A stretch of 49,115 bases of DNA, taken from CAISIP01 sp043759735. GTDB lineage: Bacteria; Pseudomonadota; Gammaproteobacteria; Burkholderiales; Burkholderiaceae_C. Positions 43,021-49,115 of the stretch are shown piece by piece. The notes below the pieces were generated by a model, which saw only the letters and a list, made by a program, of their open reading frames with translations, did not search any database and had not been told where the DNA came from. A program made the translations under genes and the position numbers. Where the stretch lies: NCBI GenBank assembly GCA_043759735.1, contig JAYUQC010000007.1, positions 1 to 49,115 of the forward strand, given 5' to 3'. The first letter of the stretch is position 1. Every line of letters begins with the position of its first letter.

Positions 43021-44553
43021 ATGAGCACCACCGCAACCACAAGCGCCGGCACTGCTCCCGCCAAGTCGGCACTCGTGCAGGGCTACGAAGTCGTCATCGG
43101 CTTTGAGACCCATGCCCAGCTCTCGACCCAGTCCAAGATCTTCAGCCGCGCCTCCACCGCGTTCGGTGCCGAGCCCAACACCCAGGCCTGCGCGGTCGAT
43201 CTGGCCCTGCCCGGCACCCTGCCGGTGATGAACAAGGGCGCGGTCGAGCGCGCGATCCGATTCGGCCTGGCCGTCAACGCGCATGTGGCCGAGCGCAGCG
43301 TGTTCGCGCGCAAGAACTATTTTTATCCGGACCTGCCCAAGGGCTACCAGATCAGCCAGTTCGAGATTCCGGTGGTGCAAGGCGGTCGGGTGGAGTTCTA
43401 CCTGGATGGCGAGAAGCGTTCGGTACGCCTGGTGCGTGCGCACCTGGAAGAAGACGCTGGCAAATCGCTGCATGAGGACTTCGTCGGCCAGACCGGCATC
43501 GACCTGAACCGCGCCGGCACACCGCTGCTGGAGATCGTCACCGAGCCCGACATGCGCTCGTCTGCGGAGGCGGTAGCCTATGCACGCGAGCTGCATCGCC
43601 TGGTGACCTGGATCGGTATCTGCGACGGCAACATGCAAGAGGGCAGCTTTCGCTGTGACGCCAACGTCTCGGTGCGCAAACCGGGCGAACCTTTGGGTAC
43701 ACGGCGCGAGATCAAGAACCTGAACAGCTTCAAGTTCATGCAGCAGGCGATCGACTTCGAAGTGCGCTGGCAGATCGGGCAGATCGAAGATGGTCATGCC
43801 ATTGGGCAGGCTACGGTGTTATTCGACCCGGCGACTGGAGAGACACGCTCCATGCGGACCAAGGAAGATGCCGCAGACTACCGCTATTTCCCGGATCCGG
43901 ATCTGCCGCCGCTGGTGATTGCGCGGCAATGGGTCGACGCGGTCCGCTCCGGCATGCCAGAGCTGCCACAAGCGATGTCCGAAAGATTCGTCACCGACTT
44001 CGGGCTGTCTGCATATGACGCGGAACAGCTTACAGAAAGCCCGGCAGTCGCCGACTACTTTCAGACCGTGGTCGCCGCGGGTGCGCCGCCGAAACTTGCG
44101 AGCAACTGGATCACCGGCGAGTTGGCGCGCCGATTGAATGCTCAGAACATCACGATCAACCAAGCGCCCGTCAGCCCGCAGGAACTTGCTGAGGTGATCT
44201 TGAGCTTGGCGATGGGCTCCATCCATGGCAGCGGAGCAAAGCAGTTACTAGAGCTGCTATGGAACCGTCACAAGAGCGATATGGTGGTTCAACTCTCTGG
44301 CAATGATGCAAATGCGGAGGTAGGAGTTGTGGCCTCGATGATTGCGTCCGCGGGCCTGCAACAGATGAACGACACCGGCGCGCTGGAGGCGATCGTTGAC
44401 CAAGTAATCGAGGCCAATAGCAAGAACGTGGCTGAATTCCGCCAGGGCAAGGACAAGGCATTCAACGCTCTGGTTGGCCAGATCATGAAGGCCAGCCGCG
44501 GCAAAGCCAATCCGGCGCAGGTCAACGAGCTATTGCGCAAGAAGCTGGGCTGA
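43021..44553 (+). CDS. gatB: Asp-tRNA(Asn)/Glu-tRNA(Gln) amidotransferase subunit B
   Basis: A 510-aa kinase-like subunit that activates the misacylated tRNA. The N-terminal cradle has GYEVVIGFETHAQLST, KNYFYPDLPKGYQISQ, HLEEDAGKS, DLNRAGTPLLEIVTEPDMRS and FRCDANVSVR. The helical and YqeY-like C-terminal region, including KNVAEFRQGKDKAFNALVGQIMK, is complete. GFETHAQL in place of the more common GLEIHVQL is a variant I associate with Comamonadaceae. ATG 43021 is preferred to a TTG two codons earlier. The last 590 bp use many A/T-ending codons unlike the rest of the gene, perhaps a recombined segment. Confidence 0.96.
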   Translation: MSTTATTSAGTAPAKSALVQGYEVVIGFETHAQLSTQSKIFSRASTAFGAEPNTQACAVDLALPGTLPVMNKGAVERAIRFGLAVNAHVAERSVFARKNYFYPDLPKGYQISQFEIPVVQGGRVEFYLDGEKRSVRLVRAHLEEDAGKSLHEDFVGQTGIDLNRAGTPLLEIVTEPDMRSSAEAVAYARELHRLVTWIGICDGNMQEGSFRCDANVSVRKPGEPLGTRREIKNLNSFKFMQQAIDFEVRWQIGQIEDGHAIGQATVLFDPATGETRSMRTKEDAADYRYFPDPDLPPLVIARQWVDAVRSGMPELPQAMSERFVTDFGLSAYDAEQLTESPAVADYFQTVVAAGAPPKLASNWITGELARRLNAQNITINQAPVSPQELAEVILSLAMGSIHGSGAKQLLELLWNRHKSDMVVQLSGNDANAEVGVVASMIASAGLQQMNDTGALEAIVDQVIEANSKNVAEFRQGKDKAFNALVGQIMKASRGKANPAQVNELLRKKLG

Positions 44554-44593
44554 GAGCGAGAGAGACCCCTGCGCGGACGCGCCGCCGTCGTTT

Positions 44594-44698
44594 GCGGCAA
44601 GCGGCAAGCGGCAAGCGGCAAGCGGCAAGCGGCAAGCGGCAAGCGGTCAGTCGGTCAGTCGGTCAGTCGGTCAGTCGGTCAGTCGGTCAGTCGGTCAG
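44594..44698. repeat. Two fused minisatellites: (GCGGCAA)7 and (CGGTCAGT)6.9
   Basis: Seven exact copies of a 7-mer (44594-44642) are followed, after one base, by nearly seven exact copies of an 8-mer (44644-44698). The array lies between the convergent gatB and selD genes and runs over the last three codons and the stop of the selD fusion. Perfect units suggest recent slippage. Neither unit length is a multiple of three, so copy changes that reached the coding end could shift the last residues of SelD. Confidence 0.9.
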
Positions 44699-46969
44699 CG
44701 TGATCGGCGCCACCGCATCGACCTGCGCCAGCACCTGACCAATCACTGCCGCATCGGCATAGCCGGCCGCTTGCAGCGCCGCGATGCACGCCGGTGCCTG
44801 TCCCGCCGGTATGCTGGCCAGCAGACCGCCAGCGGTCTGCGGGTCGAACAACAACGGATAGCGCGGATGCGCAACAAACGCGGCCTGGTTGCGCAGCACC
44901 CGGCGCAGCCGCGCATTGGCGTCCTGCAACGAACTGACGATCCCCTGCGCGACGCAGGCCTGCGCGCCGTCGAGCAGCGGCAGTGCTGCCAGGCTGAGCT
45001 GCACATCGACGCCCGATGGCCGCGTCATCTCGACCAGATGCCCCAGCAGGCCGAAGCCGGTCAGATCGGTGCATGCGCTGGCACCATGCGCCTGCAACAC
45101 CCGTGCGCCAGCCTGGTTGGACTGGCGCATCGCGGCCAGCGCGGCCTGGACCCAGCGCCCGCGTGCCGCCAACCGTGCATGGGCCGCGAGCAAGGTACCG
45201 GTGCCGATAGGCTTGGTCAGCACCAGCACATCGCCCGCGCGCATGCCGCCCTTGCGCAAGACGCCCTGCAGTGACGCGTCAACCAAGCCGTTCACCGCAA
45301 AGCCCAGCGCGAGTTCCTGCCCCTCCCCGGTGTGACCACCCACCAGGGCGCATCCGGCCGCATTGAGCACGTCCAGCGCGCCGCTCATCATCTGCAGCAG
45401 CACGTCTTCGACCTTTTCCTCCAGCCCCGGCGGCACCGTGGCGATAGCCGTGGCGGTGTGCGGCGTGCCGCCCATGGCGAAGATATCGCCCAACGCATGG
45501 TTCGCGGCGATCTGCCCGAACACATAGGGGTCCTGGATAAAAGCTCGGAAAAAATCAACGGTCTGCACCAAGGCCATACCAGGCGGCACCCGTACGACGG
45601 CCGCGTCGTCCGGCGCATGCAGGCCGATCAGCACATCGTCACTGTGCAGTGGCCTCAGCTTGGCCAGCGCACGCGACAACACGCTGGCCCCGACCTTGGC
45701 GCCGCATCCGCCGCAGCGCATCGCAGTCGCCGAAATCGCCTGCGCCGACTCCTCGGGCGTCAAGGCCACGGCGCCTGCCGCCGAGGTCGCCACAGCAGCC
45801 TGGTTCATCTGCGAGAACTCGCTGAACCGTCGCATGAAGCGGCGATCGATCCAGTCCTTCCAACGCCACACCCAGGCGCCCGCAAACGACAGGCGGCCGC
45901 GCGAGGCCACTGCGTAACGATCGCCGGTGCTGATCAGCGCCAGCCAGCGGCGCTGGGGCCGATAGGGTTGAAGGGCCTGTTGCGCCAGCGCGCGGCGCAG
46001 ATTTAGGGCCAGTGGCCTGGCCATGCGCACCGCGAACACGCCGGCCTTCTCCAGTCGGTGGTTGTCCATGCTGGCCACATCGCCGGCGGCAAACACCAAC
46101 GGGTCGCTGACCGATTGCAAACCATCGTTGACGCGCACGAATCCATGTTCGTCGAGTGCCAGCGCCGTGTCGCGCAACCATGCAGCGCCACCAGCCTGGG
46201 TAACCCAGACAATCTCGTCGGCCTGCAGCCAATCGCCATCTTCGATACGCAGCCTTCCCTCTTGCACTTCATGCACCGCTGCGCCGCAATGCAGTTGTAC
46301 GCCACGCTCGCGCAACACCCCGGCAAAACGCCGCTGGACCGCAGCAGCATGGGTCGCCAACAGCACGGCGTCCGCGGTGAACAAGTGAAATTCCAGCGCA
46401 TCCGGGTCGCGGCCGCAATCGCGCAGCACGGCGCGCAGGCGATGCTGCATGGCCAGGGTCAATTCAACGCCACCGGCGCCGCCGCCCACCACCGCAATCG
46501 TGCGGCGCCCGGCATGCGCACGGACGCGCTCGAGCAAGGTCAACCAGCGCTGGTTGAACTGGTAGATCGGCTTGACCGGCGCCGCATGTGCGTCCGCCCC
46601 GGGCACGCCACCGCGCTGGGGCGTGGAGCCGATATTGATCGACACCAGGTCGTAACGCATCGCCGGTCGATCGCGCAACATCAGCTGGCGGTTCGGACGG
46701 TCCATGCCCGTGACCTCGGCGCAGATGAAGCGCGCTCCCGCAAACTGTGCCAGCCGACTCAAGTCGATATGCACCTCGTCGAAACCGTAATGGCCTGCCA
46801 CATAGCCGGGCAACATGCCCGAGTACGGCGTATGGGTGTCGGTACAGACCAGCGTGATGCGCACGCCGGGCATCGGCCGCATCGCAAAGTCCCGCAATAC
46901 GCCCACATGGCTGTGCCCGCCGCCCACCAGCACGATATCGCGCACAACGGGTTGTGGGTCGTCCAGCAT
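44687..46969 (-). CDS. selD: Fusion of a NADH dehydrogenase-like FAD flavoprotein with selenide,water dikinase SelD
   Basis: A 760-aa two-domain protein. Residues 1-385 are a pyridine-nucleotide-disulfide type flavoprotein: FAD site IVLVGGGHSHVGVL at 12-25, second nucleotide site IAVVGGGAGGVEL at 158-170, and ATG-like VFAAGDVAS at 292-300. Residues about 405-755 are SelD, which makes selenophosphate from selenide and ATP. Its catalytic Cys422 and Lys425 lie in CGGCGAKV, and further motifs include DDAAVVRVP, VQTVDFFRAF, NHALGDIFAMGG and VGGHTGEG. The catalytic residue is Cys, not selenocysteine. This fusion type is known. The flavin part may supply reduced selenium, which is inference. No selA, selB or selU is in the window. 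Confidence 0.93.
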   Translation of the reverse strand: MLDDPQPVVRDIVLVGGGHSHVGVLRDFAMRPMPGVRITLVCTDTHTPYSGMLPGYVAGHYGFDEVHIDLSRLAQFAGARFICAEVTGMDRPNRQLMLRDRPAMRYDLVSINIGSTPQRGGVPGADAHAAPVKPIYQFNQRWLTLLERVRAHAGRRTIAVVGGGAGGVELTLAMQHRLRAVLRDCGRDPDALEFHLFTADAVLLATHAAAVQRRFAGVLRERGVQLHCGAAVHEVQEGRLRIEDGDWLQADEIVWVTQAGGAAWLRDTALALDEHGFVRVNDGLQSVSDPLVFAAGDVASMDNHRLEKAGVFAVRMARPLALNLRRALAQQALQPYRPQRRWLALISTGDRYAVASRGRLSFAGAWVWRWKDWIDRRFMRRFSEFSQMNQAAVATSAAGAVALTPEESAQAISATAMRCGGCGAKVGASVLSRALAKLRPLHSDDVLIGLHAPDDAAVVRVPPGMALVQTVDFFRAFIQDPYVFGQIAANHALGDIFAMGGTPHTATAIATVPPGLEEKVEDVLLQMMSGALDVLNAAGCALVGGHTGEGQELALGFAVNGLVDASLQGVLRKGGMRAGDVLVLTKPIGTGTLLAAHARLAARGRWVQAALAAMRQSNQAGARVLQAHGASACTDLTGFGLLGHLVEMTRPSGVDVQLSLAALPLLDGAQACVAQGIVSSLQDANARLRRVLRNQAAFVAHPRYPLLFDPQTAGGLLASIPAGQAPACIAALQAAGYADAAVIGQVLAQVDAVAPITLTD

Positions 46970-47074
46970 TCAGGCTTGCGCCAGTGCACGCAGGCGCGAT
47001 AGGCAGTTGTGACGGCCAGCAGGCAAGCGCGCGGCAGACGGCAATGGCAATGGCAAGGCAGCGCGGGTGCGCAC

Positions 47075-47776
47075 TTAGGGCTTGACCCCCGCGCGCGGCG
47101 TCGCGCCCGACGCCCGTTGCTGGTCCTGCCACAGTTCCTTGAGTCGCACCAGTTCCTCGTCAAAACGTGTATCGACACGCTTGCGCTCTGCCTCCTGCGT
47201 CTGCAGGAAGCGCCGCTGCGACTGCATGGATTGCCCCACATAGTCGATCTGGCGCTGCAACACTGCCGGCGCCTTGTTCGGGTCGCCCTGGTAGAACTCG
47301 AGCTCCTGATCGATCTTCTTGCGCTCCTGGCGCAATACCTCCATGCGATTGCCTGCCTCTTGCACCACCGTATCAACCCGCGCGTGGGCCAGCGCACGTT
47401 CCTGGTCATGTGCGTCGCGCGTGGGGTAGCGAGCCAGCATGGCCCGGTCGCGGCGCCTGTCTTCCAGTGCCTGCGCCCGTTGTTCCTCCTCGGCCCTCCA
47501 TTGCGCCTCCTGCCCGGCGCGCTGCTGCGCGCTCAGCGAGGGCCCGACCTTCGCGCGAACGGTTCCACTGGGATTGAGCACGGTCTGCTCACGGTCGATG
47601 CAGGCCGCAATAGGTCGATCGGAGCGCAACTTGCGTCCGTTGGCGTCGGTGCAGGTATAGATGCCGTTGATCGGTAGGGCCGCTTGCGCGCAAACCTGGC
47701 CGGCAACACCGAGCAACAGCACCGCCCCCCAGGCCATTGCCCAGGAACGCACCAGGGGTCGTGCGCAAAAAATCAT
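47075..47776 (-). CDS. DUF4124-like exported protein with coiled coil
   Basis: A 233-aa protein with a signal peptide (about 1-30, cut near CAQA). The DUF4124-type beta segment IYTCTDANGRKLRSDRPIAACIDREQ follows, with a Cys pair; LNPSGTVRAKVGPSLS is a linker. A long charged helical or coiled-coil region (about 110-225) then has repeated Arg, Glu and Gln. It starts at ATG 47776, overlapping the pyrE stop as ATGA, so it is cotranslated with pyrE. Function unknown; likely periplasmic. Confidence 0.75.
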   Translation of the reverse strand: MIFCARPLVRSWAMAWGAVLLLGVAGQVCAQAALPINGIYTCTDANGRKLRSDRPIAACIDREQTVLNPSGTVRAKVGPSLSAQQRAGQEAQWRAEEEQRAQALEDRRRDRAMLARYPTRDAHDQERALAHARVDTVVQEAGNRMEVLRQERKKIDQELEFYQGDPNKAPAVLQRQIDYVGQSMQSQRRFLQTQEAERKRVDTRFDEELVRLKELWQDQQRASGATPRAGVKP

Positions 47777-48507
47777 GACGGATCGAGCGCGACGTCCACG
47801 CCATAGCGCTGGCGGTACGCCATGACCCGCGTGTACTCGGCCGCAAGACCGGCGCTGCTGCGCTCGCTCAGGTACTGCAGCAGATCCGTCAACCGGGCCA
47901 CGCTGCATACCTGCAAGCCGAGCTGGTCGCGCACATACTGCACCGCACTGGTCGGGCTGTCTTGCCCGTTGTCGGTCGCCTTTTCCTGCCGGTCCAACGC
48001 GATCACTACCGCATGCGGCATCGCGCCTGCCGCCCGGATGATGGCAATCGATTCGCGCACGGCCGTGCCAGCCGACATGACGTCGTCCACAATCAGCACC
48101 CGCCCCTGCAACGCAGCGCCCACCAGCGAGCCACCCTCGCCATGGTCCTTGGCTTCCTTGCGGTTGTATGCAAACGGGACATTGCGGCCCAGCCGTGCCA
48201 ATTCGATCACCAGCGCAGCACCCAGCGGAATACCCTTGTACGCCGGGCCAAACACCATGTCGAACGCGATGCCGCTGGCCATCAGCCTGCGGGCATAAAA
48301 TTGCGCCAGCAGGCCCAGCTTGGCCCCGTCGTCGAACAGCCCGGCATTGAAGAAATAGGGACTCAGGCGCCCAGCCTTGGTCTTGAATGCACCGAAGCGC
48401 AATACACCGGACTGGACCGCGAACTGCACGAATTCCAACGCCAACGGGTCGTGCTGCGGCGCTGGCGATACCGGCCGGCCTGCACTAGCGCCCATCACTT
48501 CCGACAT
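47773..48507 (-). CDS. pyrE: Orotate phosphoribosyltransferase
   Basis: A 244-aa type I PRTase that joins orotate and PRPP to OMP in pyrimidine synthesis. It has FGAFKTKAGRLSPYFFNAGLF (orotate loop), FGPAYKGIPLG, YNRKEAKDHGEGG (the flexible catalytic loop with Lys and His) and the PRPP motif VLIVDDVMSAGTA (Asp141-Asp142). The N-terminal 20 residues before the first family helix are a short extra. The start M at 48507 is supported by AAGGAAG. It is divergent from exoA, with the two starts only 10 bp apart. Confidence 0.95.
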   Translation of the reverse strand: MSEVMGASAGRPVSPAPQHDPLALEFVQFAVQSGVLRFGAFKTKAGRLSPYFFNAGLFDDGAKLGLLAQFYARRLMASGIAFDMVFGPAYKGIPLGAALVIELARLGRNVPFAYNRKEAKDHGEGGSLVGAALQGRVLIVDDVMSAGTAVRESIAIIRAAGAMPHAVVIALDRQEKATDNGQDSPTSAVQYVRDQLGLQVCSVARLTDLLQYLSERSSAGLAAEYTRVMAYRQRYGVDVALDPS

Positions 48508-48517
48508 GGAGACTTCC

Positions 48518-49115
48518 TTGTTCACATTGACCAGCCTGAACCTCAACGGTATCCGCTCCGCCACCAGCAAGGGCCTGGAGCCCTGGCTGGCCAAAGCCAA
48601 GCCCGATTGTATTTGCGTACAGGAGGTCAAGGCACAAGCGCCAGACATCGAGGGGCGATTTGAACAGCTGGCCGGTCTGACCGGGCATTTCCATCTTGCG
48701 ACGAAAAAGGGCTACTCCGGCGTCGCGGTCTACACCCGCAAGGAGCCGAGCGACGTCGTGATCGGGTTTGGCGCGCTGGAATTCGACGCGGAAGGCCGGT
48801 ACGTTGAGCTGCGCTTCGACACGCCGGCGCGCAAGTTGTCCGTCGTCAGCTGCTATTTCCCCAGCGGCTCATCGGGCGAGGAACGCCAACTGGCCAAGTA
48901 CCGATTCCTGGAGCTGTTCTATCCCTACCTGACCCGGCTCAAGAAAAAGCGCGAGCTGGTGCTGTGCGGCGACATCAACATCGCGCACAAGGAAATCGAC
49001 CTGAAGAACTGGAAGAGCAACCAGAAGAACTCTGGCTTTCTGCCCGAGGAACGCACATGGATGACCAAACTGCTCGACCAGGCCGGCATGGTCGATGTCT
49101 ACCGGCAACTGGAAC
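48518..49115 (+). CDS. xth: Exodeoxyribonuclease III, partial (cut by window edge)
   Basis: AP endonuclease and 3'-5' exonuclease of base-excision repair; only the first 199 residues are visible. Active-site residues are present: Asn8 and Asn10 in SLNLNGIRS, Glu36 in VQEVKAQ, the Tyr-Ser pair in GYSGVAVYTR, and Asp152/Asn154 in GDINIAH. The TTG at 48518 has GGAG 6 nt upstream and gives the family start (FTLTSLNLNG). An ATG at 48506 would add four residues and would physically overlap the pyrE start codon on the other strand. The catalytic His near the C-terminus lies beyond the edge. Confidence 0.93.
   Translation, partial: MFTLTSLNLNGIRSATSKGLEPWLAKAKPDCICVQEVKAQAPDIEGRFEQLAGLTGHFHLATKKGYSGVAVYTRKEPSDVVIGFGALEFDAEGRYVELRFDTPARKLSVVSCYFPSGSSGEERQLAKYRFLELFYPYLTRLKKKRELVLCGDINIAHKEIDLKNWKSNQKNSGFLPEERTWMTKLLDQAGMVDVYRQLE

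Noticed and set aside
44594..44698. Minisatellite as CRISPR or origin iterons
   Set aside because: Uninterrupted 7- and 8-mers with no spacers, no DnaA-box pattern and no replication gene nearby.

Overview
This is a GC-rich chromosomal window that looks betaproteobacterial, most likely order Burkholderiales and close to Comamonadaceae. The evidence is the rpsL-rpsG-fusA str cluster, a mreBCD-mrdA cluster read divergently from gatCAB, a HemB with no zinc cysteines, a Bug/TctC-type solute-binding protein, and GC-rich intragenic repeats of a kind I associate with that family. The genus cannot be fixed from the sequence alone. I see no rRNA, tRNA, CRISPR array, phage or transposase gene.

Layout from left to right. 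1-7.75 kb is core: fusA (cut by the left edge), rpsG, rpsL, a penicillin-binding protein 5/6 type carboxypeptidase, then a small thioredoxin-like [2Fe-2S] ferredoxin, a VanZ-like membrane protein and a HemJ/CopD-like protein, all leftward. hemB follows, rightward. The divergent hemJ/hemB gap holds a likely leftward small RNA with a long closing stem, a hairpin loop that copies the anti-Shine-Dalgarno core, and a canonical intrinsic terminator. 7.95-20.93 kb is a two-partner secretion operon: a giant exoprotein (about 3,236 aa), a periplasmic or secreted protein with two FecR domains, and the TpsB outer-membrane transporter. 20.9-25.8 kb, leftward, holds a glycine-zipper surface protein and a catabolic-looking unit of a HutC-type GntR regulator, a type I sulfatase and a TctC solute receptor. 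26-31.5 kb is accessory metabolism: CorA, a GST, an amidohydrolase, a truncated dienelactone hydrolase, a kappa-GST/2-hydroxychromene-2-carboxylate isomerase, an SDR and MarC. 31.5-35.7 kb is an Mla/MCE-type lipid-transport operon that ends in a cyclic-nucleotide-binding protein. 36.2-40.9 kb is the cell-shape cluster mreB-mreC-mreD-mrdA. 41.1-44.6 kb is gatCAB. 44.7-49.1 kb holds a flavoprotein-SelD fusion, a DUF4124 protein, pyrE and exoA (cut by the right edge).

The most unusual signal is a 71-nt element made of three hairpins. It occurs as a direct tandem pair with an exact 78-bp period inside two unrelated genes, tpsB and the sulfatase gene. In both it is in frame, in the same orientation relative to the gene, and in the same reading frame, so each protein gains about 52 residues. 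The unit has no stop codon in any of its six frames. The few differences between copies fall in hairpin loops, in the leader, or as a paired change that keeps a stem. A 72-nt intergenic relative at 30.7 kb keeps the same architecture with a different but still complementary stem. I read this as a protein-invading palindromic element, analogous to Rickettsia palindromic elements, though I cannot tell from here whether it has been named.

Coordinates of proposed starts rest on Shine-Dalgarno sequences, signal peptides and family length, and several are shorter than the maximal open frames.
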